Shown: piece after piece, positions 9,577-19,103 of the stretch
Layout: every line of letters begins with the position of its first letter
How positions within the stretch are numbered: the stretch's first letter is position 1
NCBI RefSeq assembly: GCF_037102585.1
Contig: NW_027043838.1
Coordinates: 1,364,001-1,428,000, forward strand
DNA length: 64,000 nt
DNA from: Saccharomycopsis crataegensis
Lineage: Eukaryota; Ascomycota; Saccharomycetes; Ascoideales; Saccharomycopsidaceae
Direction of reading: 5' to 3'
The notes under the pieces: model-generated
The model's input: only the letters and a program-made list of their open reading frames with translations
Database searches by the model: none
What the model was told of the DNA's origin: nothing
Translations under genes and position numbers: made by a program

Positions 9577-12500
9577 ATGTCTTCGGTAAATAAGTTACTC
9601 AAACAGGCAAAAAACCTCGTGTCAGATGATCCAGATAGCGCCATTGATATTCTTCAAGACGCCTTGAAAATCGATCCTTCCTCTACCAACGCCTATCTTT
9701 TACTTGGTAAGGCTTACATTATCAAGGATGAAGTTGCCAAAGCAGAAAAAACTTTAGCTAAATGTATTGAGATCGACGGAAACAACTTAATTGCTTGGAA
9801 AGGTTACTTTTCAATTGTGAAGAATCAGCCTTCAAATCTAGCAAAATTTATGGATGTCTGCGGCAAATATTCTAAAGTATTGGTCGATTGTAATGAAAGC
9901 GTTGTCGAGTTGACTAAACAAATAACATTATATTTCAAGAAAAATGACGATAATTCAAAAGAATTCAAATGCAAATATTATGAATATCTTATTCCTGGAA
10001 CACAGCTAGCTGAAAACTGTGGATCACTAATCGTTAGACCCGAAGACGCTCTTGAAAGATTATTAACTTTGAAATTCGAAGCTCAGCTTGAAGAGATAAA
10101 GATCCAATCTGATAAAATCAGACTTAAAAATAACAAGGCTGCTACCGCTACAAAAATCCGTGAATTCAAACTAACGCTTTACAAAAAATCACAAGTGGAA
10201 AAACTTTATGAATTATTGATTAACGTCACCCACGACGATGAAAAAAGACAGAATCTTGAAGAAGATTTATTGAAATATAAGTATGAAGTGTTGTCAACTA
10301 TTGAGGAGGAAAAGGAGCCTGCTTTAAAAGATCAATACAAGAATCAAGTGCTTGATATGGTCAACGGTATGATTGTCGTTAATCATCCATCCAAATTTGC
10401 TTGGAATTTGTATTTTGATTTGAACGATTTCATCAATATTTCCGACATTGACATAGATAATATTATAAACTATATCAAACGATTCAATGGTCATGGGTTG
10501 GCAAATATAATCTACGCTTACATGGCATCTGAAATTTCAACTTTTGATAAACAAGTGTTTTTAAAGGTTAAAGATGAAATTCTGAAGAAAGATAACAATA
10601 AACGGAATCACAAAAATAAATCCAGAAAAAACAACACAAAACTGAAAGTCGTTGATGATGAAGAGCAGTCTGATATCAGGGAAAGTGACACTACCACCGA
10701 AGAGTTACAAAAGGCTAATCTTATTGAAGATTCGACCAATGATCAAACATTATCCGAGGAAGAAGTTTTATCAATCATGGTAAACGGCTATCAGTCTGGC
10801 AAAAAATCAAAAAATAGTGGGAAAGATAGTCTTTTTGCCCACAGAATCCTTACTTCGTATTATCTTCATTTGCAAGAATACGAAAGTGCATTGAATATTT
10901 GTAAAACTGGAATTGATTTATTGGTAAAGCTCAAGAAAGTTGTAGGTTTTGATCTACCAAATTCAAAACAATTCTTTATTGTCAAGTTGGCCACTATATA
11001 TACCTATTATGAGGCTCCCAAAAATTTTCCAGCGGCTTTGAGATTGTATGATTCTATTTTGGATTCATTTCCAGATAACTCAGATGCAAAGGTGGGTAAA
11101 GGTTTAGTTTATTCCCAAGAAGGCAAGTTAGAAGATGCAAAAGAATTGATAAGTGATGTTTTAGCGGAATACCCAGACAACAATAATGCATTACTAGAGT
11201 TGTCTTGGTGTAAAATACAGCTTCATGAATTAGAAGAAGGTAGGGAAGGGTTGCTTAAGGGGTTTGAAAATATTAAGGGTTCAGATCTAAGGTCTTTTGA
11301 TAGGCGGTCGACTATTTTATGGAGGTTGGCCCAAAGTTATATATTTGAGGCTGAATCGGTTGAAGATGAAAATGTTATCACAGATTTAGTTCAGAAATCA
11401 TATGACTATTTACTCCGTTCCTTGAAAACCAACAAGAATAATGCTGCTTCGTATACTTCCTTAGGTTTAATTTACAAGAATTATTATGATGATGAAAACA
11501 GGGCTCTCAAATGTTTCTATAAGGCATTTGATCTTGATGTGGGAGAAATCGTGTCAGCAAGATTCTTAGTTGAGGATTTTGTTGCCAAATCAGATTGGGA
11601 GTTGGCTGAAGTGCTATGTGAAAGGTTAGTGTCGTCAGAGAAAGTAAGACGTATGCTTCCAAAGGAGAATGTTGACAAATCTTGGCCATATAGAGTGCTT
11701 GGAGTTGCAGCTTTGGAAACCCAAAAAGGCGAAAAAGCAGTGGAATGGTTTCAATCAGCGATTAGATTAGCTGGTAATGACGACGTGGAATCATGGGTTG
11801 GTTTGGGAGAAACCTACCTTGCGTTTGGTAGACTTGAATCAGCAATCAAGGTTTTCAATAGAGCGATTTTTATTGATGAAACCCACTGGCATGCCAAGTA
11901 TTTACTAGGTGTCAGTCAGCATCTTATTAAGGAGTACGAGGCTAGTATTAGTACCTTGGAGTCAATCTTGGAAGAAAGACCAGAAGAAGAATGTGTTATT
12001 ATTGCTTTGTATGAAGCGTTGATCTCCTTGGCAAACCATTACATTGATGGTGGATTTTATGGTAGAGCCGTGGGCTCTAGTTGTAAAGCCATAGATTTCT
12101 TGGTTACTGCAAGTGCTAAGACTATCAGATCTCACAAACTTTGGAAATCAACAACTGACGTTATTAGGTTATTTTTAACTGTTCAATCTAAGATTGAACA
12201 GTTTCCATATAACAAAGTGATTCTGATTATAAAAAAGCTTTATGAAGATGTTGAGAGTGATAATCCAGATTCTGATAAATCTGAAGAGGATGAGTTACTT
12301 GGGAAAATCAGCGTCATCGATAAAGTCACGATCGATTATATTGATGAACTTTCATTATCCGAGAATATTGTGGAATTATTGAACTGTTTATTGGTTATGA
12401 CTGCAAAATGTTCAATTTTGTCTCTTCAGAAGAAAACTGCCAAAATTGTTAGAGCCACAAATTGGTATAATTTAGGTCTTGCCCAATTAGAGTCATTCAT

Positions 12501-13956
12501 TCAAACAGGTAGAACACAGTACCGTGATGCAGCTATCGACTCCTTGAAGAGATCTATTCAATTAGAATCTAGCAATGCCAACTACTGGGTTTCCTTAGGG
12601 GTGGTTATGGTTTCTGTCAACCCAAGAATTTCTCAGCACTGCTTTATTAAGGCTTCTGCGCTTGATCCTAAGAATGGTGAGATTTGGAATAATTTGGCTG
12701 TTTTGTACTTGAGATATGGGGACTTGGAGTTAGCTCAACAAACCTTTGTCAAGGCTCAAAGCATCGCTCCTGACCTTGCACATTCATGGATTGGTGATGC
12801 CTTGATGGCCACAGAATCTGGTGATAATGAAACCGCGTCTAAATTATTCACCCATGCCTTGGTTTTGTCTAATGGACGCTCTCCAATTGCTCAGTTGATG
12901 TATGGTATGTCTGTTTGTAGTAACAGAATTGGTGCTAATGATGATAAGATGGATATTCAAGCTGCTCAGGAATTGACAATGGCAAGTTTCACCATGAGCA
13001 GGTTTTTAAAACAGAAACCGAACGATCAGGTCGGTTTAGAGATTGCCTGTGATATCGCTGAGAGAATTGGGGATTATGAATATGGTGAACAATTAGCAGC
13101 TAAGTTATGTGATATGTTAGAAGCAAAATATGAAGAGAATGAGAGCGAATCGGTATTGATGCAGTATGCCCAAGCGAAGACTCAATTGGCGAGACTCAAT
13201 TTGGGGAATGGCAACTATGAAGGTTGTATTGATAATGCTCAATTTACGTTAGATATCCTTGGAGGCGATGAGGATAACGAGGAAGAGAATGATGATGAAA
13301 AATCACCAGAAGTTACAAAATGCGTTCTATCATCAAGAACTGTTCTTGGATTGGCTTATTATTCCTTGGACGAGTTTGGTCAATCCATTGAGGAATTCAA
13401 GAAAATATTAAGGCATTCTGGTGGAGAAACTAGCTTTATCATTTTAATTGCACAAGCGTTATATAACTACGATGATCCAGAAACTAAGCAGGCTGCTCTT
13501 GATGAATTATTTGAGTCCATCACTCAAAAAGGCACTTCATTGGTCACTTTGTTCATATTGGCATCCATTGCTCTTATTGAAAAGGATGAACAAATAATGT
13601 TGGTAATCAAGGAAGAGCTTGAAGGCTTGTCGCTAGATTACTTATCAAGTGATTGCTTTCATAGAGTCCCATTATTGATCAATCTTATTTCCAAAAGATT
13701 GGGTCTTGAATCCAAGGAAATCACGCAATGGCAGCGCCATGCAACATATTTCCCAAATGATTACTTGGTTTGGAGGCATTTGGATAGCAAAATTGCTGCG
13801 AAGATTGGAGAAAGTGGTCAATCTAGCGTCGATACCAATGAATTATCAAATTTGTATGCCGAAACCGGCCAATTGAGATTAATTCAAAGAAGTTTGATTC
13901 TCAATCCTGGGAATGCTCATTCGTACAAAGCTTTGGCTGAGATACCACAGCAATGA
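9577..13956 (+). CDS. SKI3: Ski3 TPR scaffold of the Ski complex
   Basis: Scaffold of the cytoplasmic Ski complex (Ski2-Ski3-Ski8) that feeds RNA to the exosome for 3'-5' decay. The first in-frame ATG is at 9577 (MSSVNKLLKQAKNLVSDD), giving 1459 aa, close to yeast Ski3 (1432 aa). The frame is open upstream to about 9412 but without an ATG. Tetratricopeptide repeats run through the whole protein, e.g. AYLLLGKAYIIKDEVAKAEK near the N terminus, NNAASYTSLGLIYKNYYDD mid-protein, and GEIWNNLAVLYLRYGDLELA in the C-terminal half. An Asp/Lys/Asn-rich low-complexity insert lies near residues 345-400. The C-terminal superhelix, which docks Ski8 and Ski2, ends GNAHSYKALAEIPQQ, typical of the family. Confidence 0.95.
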   Translation: MSSVNKLLKQAKNLVSDDPDSAIDILQDALKIDPSSTNAYLLLGKAYIIKDEVAKAEKTLAKCIEIDGNNLIAWKGYFSIVKNQPSNLAKFMDVCGKYSKVLVDCNESVVELTKQITLYFKKNDDNSKEFKCKYYEYLIPGTQLAENCGSLIVRPEDALERLLTLKFEAQLEEIKIQSDKIRLKNNKAATATKIREFKLTLYKKSQVEKLYELLINVTHDDEKRQNLEEDLLKYKYEVLSTIEEEKEPALKDQYKNQVLDMVNGMIVVNHPSKFAWNLYFDLNDFINISDIDIDNIINYIKRFNGHGLANIIYAYMASEISTFDKQVFLKVKDEILKKDNNKRNHKNKSRKNNTKLKVVDDEEQSDIRESDTTTEELQKANLIEDSTNDQTLSEEEVLSIMVNGYQSGKKSKNSGKDSLFAHRILTSYYLHLQEYESALNICKTGIDLLVKLKKVVGFDLPNSKQFFIVKLATIYTYYEAPKNFPAALRLYDSILDSFPDNSDAKVGKGLVYSQEGKLEDAKELISDVLAEYPDNNNALLELSWCKIQLHELEEGREGLLKGFENIKGSDLRSFDRRSTILWRLAQSYIFEAESVEDENVITDLVQKSYDYLLRSLKTNKNNAASYTSLGLIYKNYYDDENRALKCFYKAFDLDVGEIVSARFLVEDFVAKSDWELAEVLCERLVSSEKVRRMLPKENVDKSWPYRVLGVAALETQKGEKAVEWFQSAIRLAGNDDVESWVGLGETYLAFGRLESAIKVFNRAIFIDETHWHAKYLLGVSQHLIKEYEASISTLESILEERPEEECVIIALYEALISLANHYIDGGFYGRAVGSSCKAIDFLVTASAKTIRSHKLWKSTTDVIRLFLTVQSKIEQFPYNKVILIIKKLYEDVESDNPDSDKSEEDELLGKISVIDKVTIDYIDELSLSENIVELLNCLLVMTAKCSILSLQKKTAKIVRATNWYNLGLAQLESFIQTGRTQYRDAAIDSLKRSIQLESSNANYWVSLGVVMVSVNPRISQHCFIKASALDPKNGEIWNNLAVLYLRYGDLELAQQTFVKAQSIAPDLAHSWIGDALMATESGDNETASKLFTHALVLSNGRSPIAQLMYGMSVCSNRIGANDDKMDIQAAQELTMASFTMSRFLKQKPNDQVGLEIACDIAERIGDYEYGEQLAAKLCDMLEAKYEENESESVLMQYAQAKTQLARLNLGNGNYEGCIDNAQFTLDILGGDEDNEEENDDEKSPEVTKCVLSSRTVLGLAYYSLDEFGQSIEEFKKILRHSGGETSFIILIAQALYNYDDPETKQAALDELFESITQKGTSLVTLFILASIALIEKDEQIMLVIKEELEGLSLDYLSSDCFHRVPLLINLISKRLGLESKEITQWQRHATYFPNDYLVWRHLDSKIAAKIGESGQSSVDTNELSNLYAETGQLRLIQRSLILNPGNAHSYKALAEIPQQ

Positions 13957-14521
13957 TTTAAGTATATAGGAGATAGATAAATGATTTGATGATGCAGAGA
14001 ATGATTGTGTAGTCTTTTTTTTTTTTTTTTTTTCTTAAGTTTTGAACAAAAATATGATTTAATAATGTTGGTTAGCCAATTTTGCGATAACTTACGGGAC
14101 GAGTCTGTTGATGAACTATCACTTTTTTGCTTATTTCTTCCATTTATTGAGGAGTTTTGAGCAATACGATGTTGCTACATTTTTCCATGTAAAAAAGATT
14201 CTTTTTCGTTACTAATATTGCTGCTTCCTTATAGATCAAGATTCCCTTAATAATAAGAAATTTTTTCCTCTTGATTTGTATTTTGCTGAAAAGATAAATC
14301 CCTACTAGGAATATGCTAGCGAGAGATTATTAATCATATGCGCACGTTGGCGTGTGCGTATAGTATTTTTCGATGAGATGCAGCAAGGCCCAAAAACATT
14401 TTATTTTTTTTTTTTTTTTTTTTTTAAATATATTTATGAGCTCATCCCGCTGTTCTTCTTCTATCTTTGTACTTTCACATATAAAGAAAGATATCCAAGT
14501 ATAAAAAGAAACAGAAAGAAA
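13957..14521. other. Intergenic region SKI3/IFRD gene with long poly(T) tracts
   Basis: Contains a T19 run at about 14015-14033 just after the SKI3 stop and a T22 run at about 14404-14425, roughly 100 bases before the next ATG. The upstream extension of the following frame (from 14354) is mostly encoded by this T-run and is not coding. Confidence 0.6.
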
Positions 14522-15904
14522 ATGCCTTCTTTTAAGAGCTCAACCATGGATACGTTGGTTTGTCCAACTGATGAGATCTACACTTTCATTCCTGATAAAT
14601 TTCATCCGACAGCCTCATCTAATAAGGGGCTAGACACCAAAAGTGGCGACGCTGATTCTACTACAGATAAGGCTCCTCTTAGTTCTAATTCTGTTTCAGA
14701 TTTAATCCAGCCACTTGTCTACTCGAGGACTCAAATATCTACTGAGTCAAGAGAGAATTTACTCTATCATATCTTCCTTCATCTGTCTCTCAATAAGAGC
14801 AACTCCGGGGAAATCACAGAAACCGACATTGACGTATTGCTAAAGTGTCTCAAAGAACAACCTTTTGGTACTGAGGGGTTTTTCACTTTCAAGTCCTTGG
14901 TGGCCATTTGTATCTCATATATGGAAGACTATGGATCGCCCATCTTTTCTGCATTATCGGAGTTTATTAAAAAAAATATAAAAGATGTCGAAAACGTTCC
15001 AGCAACAATACGATCATATCTCATCATTGGTTACTTCACCATGTTCCTTGCCTTGAATGAAGGATCACATGTTTCTGGAATAGAAGAAGAGATTGGATAC
15101 TGGCTTTCTAATTTGGATGAAGCTTCCACTAACTTAACCAATGATGCAGAAGAAGCAAAAGTCATGGTGGGGATTATTAATGGGATTGGTATCTTAGTGT
15201 CCTTGGTAAATGATTTTGTTGAAAGAAACGAAGTTATCGAGGATTTGATCCCAAGTCTCATATTTTATTTGAGTGATGAGAGCCCAAGAATTTCCATCCC
15301 TGCCGGGGCTTTGGTTGCTCAATGTTATCAATCATATACTTTCGATGATAGTCATAATGATGAAGATGGTGACGCAGATGAGGATGTTCCATATTTTGAT
15401 AATGATGAGATAATAGACATTTTGGCAGAAAAGACTAAGTACTCGTCCAAAAAGATTTCCAAAGAAGATAAGAAGCAACTTCACGTTGCTTTCAGAGACA
15501 TGCTCAAAACTGTGACCAATAACGTTTCACAGAACGCCAGGGATGACTTCAAAATCTCTGAAGAATCCGAACCTTTATTGGCGGAGATATATCTTACTCG
15601 TCCATATTCGAAATTGCAAATTAGAATGAAAGATTGGGGTTTCATTAGTAGATTGGATCATATGAGATGGGCGTTTGGTAGTGGTTTAGGATCTGCAGTG
15701 TTAGCCAATGATAGTGAACTTTTGAGTATGTTCAGGCAGAAAAAGACTTCGTCTTCCAGTAATGCCAAATTTGACGTGGATGATTCTATTAGTGAGCTCC
15801 CGGTTAAAATCAAGAATTTGGAGGTTAGTACAGACCAAAAAAAGAGAGACATTGCCATAAATAAGGCAAGATTCAAGAAGACGCAAAGTCAAAATGAGTA
15901 CTGA
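14522..15904 (+). CDS. IFRD-family (interferon-related developmental regulator-like) protein
   Basis: The ATG at 14522 (MPSFKSSTMDTLVCPTDE) gives 460 aa. The protein is alpha-helical throughout, consistent with the armadillo-like IFRD fold. The segment LLYHIFLHLSLNKS and the C-terminal KLQIRMKDWGFISRLDHM followed by an FGSGLGSAV stretch resemble the conserved blocks of IFRD1/Tis7-type proteins, where the C terminus predicts a short basic conserved domain. An acidic loop (NDEDGDADEDV) sits near residue 280. Animal IFRD proteins are transcriptional co-regulators; the fungal role is not established to my knowledge, so I give only the family. Confidence 0.7.
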   Translation: MPSFKSSTMDTLVCPTDEIYTFIPDKFHPTASSNKGLDTKSGDADSTTDKAPLSSNSVSDLIQPLVYSRTQISTESRENLLYHIFLHLSLNKSNSGEITETDIDVLLKCLKEQPFGTEGFFTFKSLVAICISYMEDYGSPIFSALSEFIKKNIKDVENVPATIRSYLIIGYFTMFLALNEGSHVSGIEEEIGYWLSNLDEASTNLTNDAEEAKVMVGIINGIGILVSLVNDFVERNEVIEDLIPSLIFYLSDESPRISIPAGALVAQCYQSYTFDDSHNDEDGDADEDVPYFDNDEIIDILAEKTKYSSKKISKEDKKQLHVAFRDMLKTVTNNVSQNARDDFKISEESEPLLAEIYLTRPYSKLQIRMKDWGFISRLDHMRWAFGSGLGSAVLANDSELLSMFRQKKTSSSSNAKFDVDDSISELPVKIKNLEVSTDQKKRDIAINKARFKKTQSQNEY

Positions 15905-17386
15905 TATCGACTTTTTCTTGTTTAATTTTCCTGTTTGGCTGTTTGCTATTTTATATTTTTTTTTCTTTCTGATTTGTTTTGTTGGTGTTGTTGACATGAT
16001 GCGCCTTTCTTCCTTTGGTTCATTTTTATATTGTATTTTTTTTCATGTTTGGAAAAAAAAAAAAAAGTTTCTTTTTTTTGTTTAAAATCTGGCCTTTAAT
16101 AGTTTCCAATTTTCAATTATTACTAATATTATTATTATTCATTGCTTCACAACGTTCAAGTGACTGTAGCAAGATTTCGCCGCAATTGGCGGATAGATGC
16201 TGAAGGAGTTTTTGCTCTCATCAAAGCCAGACTTTTTTATGCGTATCAGAAACTATGATACATGCGGAAGATCGATGCTTCATTATTTTTATTTTGTTGA
16301 TGGGTGTTGAATTTTGAGAGGAAAATGATTGAGAATACATGAATAAGGAGTATATTGGTACACATATTAAATTGAAATAACTCAAACAGTTTCATTAGAC
16401 TGCCAGATCGGAAACAGTATCATAAAATCCAAGTGAAAAGAGTAAGGCTTTCATGATTGTTCTGATTGTTCTGATCAATGCTGCAAATCGGACCTTTATT
16501 AATTAATTAGACTGCTGCTCTATCATGAAGAACTGTTAAAATGTTCGCAAATGATTCTTTGAAGTTAGTCCGAAGTACCACTGTTTATCTCTATGAAAGT
16601 ACCGCCTGACTTTTGATAAATCAATCAATACACGCCCCATAATATAAATACATTAAAAAAAAAAGAGAAAGAATCATACAAAGTTCTAGAGTGATAATAA
16701 TACAAAGTAACAGAAATATCTTTTGAATAGCTGATTATTTAATCGAAAGGCCATGAATAAGTAAAAAATAACTGTGAAGTCTGAAGACGTTAACAGTCTA
16801 TAACGATGATTACAGGTAATGATAATGAAGTAGCGTGCAATGTTCCTTAATATTATTAACATACAGAAAGTGCATGATAATAAATATTAGAAGCAACGAT
16901 GTTGATGTGGATCACTTGAAATATAACGTGCCGTGTGCAATAATATTCCCTGTTGCTTCAATATGCGCTTGCGATATAATGTTTACGAAGAGGGTGGGTA
17001 AACTGAATTTTCTAGGCTTCCTGGATAATTACTACTGGAGAGCATTCTGATATAATGGTGTTCAAATCGTAGTTTTTTTTTTTCTGTTTCTGCTCTGGCT
17101 TGAAATAAGTTGGTACTAGTATTGTTGTATGGAAACTCAGATTCTACGAATATATTTGGATATTCTTTTCAGTTGTAGGCACCCACTGCTAGACAGATTC
17201 AGAAAATTTACTGGATGGTAAATGGACAGCAGGTTTGGAGTATCGCAATAGTAATCAATCAACAGGATGTAAATGAGGAGGAGGAGGATGGAGGACTGTT
17301 TTCCAATGAATCGGGTAATCTGGGAGAACGCATTATTATTACCATGCTAGAGTGGTATGATATATCTATCGCCATCTTCACCAAAA
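15905..17386. other. Gene-free region left of the transposon relic
   Basis: About 1.5 kb without a credible gene. It contains T-runs (about 15957-15966), an A-run at 16052-16064 and a short tandem GATTGTTCT duplication near 16454. It may include the left flank or left end of the Harbinger-type relic that follows, but I could not find a terminal inverted repeat. Confidence 0.5.
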
Positions 17387-18398
17387 ATGTCTAATAATGA
17401 GAGGAGATTAAGAGAAAGGCTCATGCAATATAAGATAGAAATATGTAAACAAGCTATGCCCATAATTATTCAACACGTCATGAAAAATGTCAACAAACAA
17501 TTGGAGCCAAAAATCAAAGAAGTTTACTTTGCACACCAAAAAAAGAAGAAGCTTGCCTAACAATAAAAAGAAAGACTGATAGAAGCTGAAGAAAGGAATG
17601 CCACTAAGAGGGATGGTTTCAACTCATTCAAGTTCAAATTTGAGCTTGATTTAATGTCGTCATATCTTTGCAGGATTTACTTTCGCTTCACCAAGCAACA
17701 AATCTATACATTGATTGCCCAACTTAAAATAACCAAAGAAGTGTGCAAAGAGCTCGGCGTCAGATCTTCTCCTTTGCAGGCATTCTTATGCCTATTAGCT
17801 CGACTCGCGGCACCATGTAGACCAGCTAATATCAATATCCTCCTTGGTATTGATATCGACGGAATTAGAAATGATGCTATAAAGCTTTCCAAATATTTGT
17901 TTCGTCAATTTGGATACCTCCTGAAAGTAGGGCATTATCTGGTGTCCAAGCAAAGAATCCAAGACGTCTTGAAAGTATCCAGAGACAGTCAACCATACAT
18001 CCGTACATTATATGGGTTCGTAGATGAAACCTTATTGCTTACCGGTGTTCCAAAGAATAACCCCACCGTTAATTATGAAAAATCCACAGGCCTCAAGTAC
18101 CAAGTGTTGGCTGACATGAAAGGCTTTGTCCTTTCCCTAGAAGGCCCAGCCAGTGGTAATACTTTAGTTTTACCTGGTGTCCAAAATTGCTGAAAGGTTT
18201 CAAAGTTGTTTCGAGAATTGCGCAATTTTTTGTGATAGTGCTTATGAACAAAATGAAGTTTTGCTTAAAACTTTTACAAGTATAGAGATAACAAGAGTCG
18301 ATGAGTTTACAACTGTCGAACCTCACCTTGTCCCGGGGGTGCAAGCTGCAATGAAAGCCAGAAACTATCGACTCCATCAGTTGCGAACTGCCAATTGA
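17387..18398 (+). pseudogene. Decayed PIF/Harbinger (DDE_Tnp_4) transposase
   Basis: Relic of a plain DNA transposon. From an ATG at 17387 (MSNNERRLRERL) one frame runs to 18193, interrupted by two close stops (TAA at 17558-17560 and TAA at 17564-17566). Homology then continues in another frame from about 18177 to 18398, so there is also a frameshift. Family landmarks in order: FRFTKQQIYTLIAQL, a helix with LCLLARLAAPCRPANI, the first catalytic Asp block (RTLYGFVDETLLLTGVP, usually GFIDGT.R), KYQVLADMKGFVLSLEGP (usually LKYQ.VV.PDG.I..L.GP), and in the second frame CDSAYEQNEVLLKTF (usually YGDPAY), carrying the second Asp. The last catalytic Glu block is missing or unrecognisable. The element is inactive. 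Confidence 0.85.
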
Positions 18399-18513
18399 AA
18401 ATGAAGCTTGTTTAGTTGAAAATATGTGTATACTATATTGCTGTAAGCAAACTCTTGCGTAAAGATAAGGACAATGGCTTGAAACAATAAAATAACTCCA
18501 CAAACTTTATCAA

Positions 18514-18750
18514 TTAAAAACTGAGAAGCTGGCGAGTAAGTGGATCAAGCTTTTCATTAATCCCATCTACCTGGTTACTAAGGTCGCTAAACTTACTATC
18601 GGAGTTTGAGGAAACTTTAGCCATTTAATCTTTAGTAACGTCATTATTTTTGAGTGTGAATTGACCAGTATTTTCCCCAAGTTTCAATAATTTTCAGCAG
18701 GTCTGCCTGGCCTGCTCACGGAGAGAATCCATGTTAATATGGGTGTGCAT
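18514..18750 (-). pseudogene. Decayed short reading frame facing the transposase relic
   Basis: Read on the minus strand from an ATG at 18750, one frame of 79 codons runs to TAA at 18514 and is broken by a TGA (18694-18696) and a TAA (18625-18627). The segments are compositionally protein-like: MHTHINMDSLREQARQTC, KLLKLGENTGQFTLKNND, and MAKVSSNSDSKFSDLSNQ leading into VDGINEKLDPLTRQLLSF, with heptad-like spacing. The last 36 codons are an intact small frame from an ATG at 18624. I do not recognise the family. It could be the accessory gene of the transposon or an unrelated broken host gene. Confidence 0.4.
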
Positions 18751-19103
18751 CTGTTTAATAATCACTCACCGATGCCTTAAAGAGGTGGAGAAAATGAGTC
18801 TTGTCTTTGTAAGTTGCCTTGCATTTATTGCTTATCATTAGATAGATGCTTTCTTCTGTTGAAATTGGATCGTCAATCTACCAATTATCACCAGCAATTG
18901 TGACATGTTGAAGGTTGTGTCATCCCCATACTTTTTTGCAGGGATTGCATGACGTGCGCCAGGCCCTCACGTGGACGATGGGGTGGGGGCCGTAACTTGT
19001 TTGTGAATAATATTTGTGTCAAAGAAAAAAACAACATCCTTTTAGCAACGATAGCAAAGTTCACGTATTTTACAGGATAATCTCTTCATAGTCACCGGAA
19101 GCC
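18751..19103 (+). promoter_or_regulatory. GDB1 upstream region
   Basis: 353 bases before the GDB1 ATG. It contains a CACGTG E-box at 18968-18973 beside a G-rich stretch (GGGGTGGGGGCC, about 18980-18991). No gene is visible. Confidence 0.4.

Larger units (their letters stand above)
17387..18750. mobile_element. PIF/Harbinger-type DNA transposon relic (boundaries unknown)
   Basis: Minimal extent covering the decayed transposase (plus strand) and a decayed small reading frame facing it (minus strand, 18514-18750). Harbinger elements typically carry a transposase and a second protein gene, and a two-frame convergent layout fits. No terminal inverted repeats or 3-bp target duplications were identified by eye, so the ends are inferred only from coding homology. 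Confidence 0.6.

Noticed and set aside
14354-14521. N-terminal extension of the IFRD-family gene
   Set aside because: It starts without an ATG and is mostly Phe encoded by a T22 run; the ATG at 14522 starts the real protein.
16835-17050. 71-codon frame left of the transposon relic
   Set aside because: No ATG at its start, no recognisable motif, and not in register with the transposase homology.
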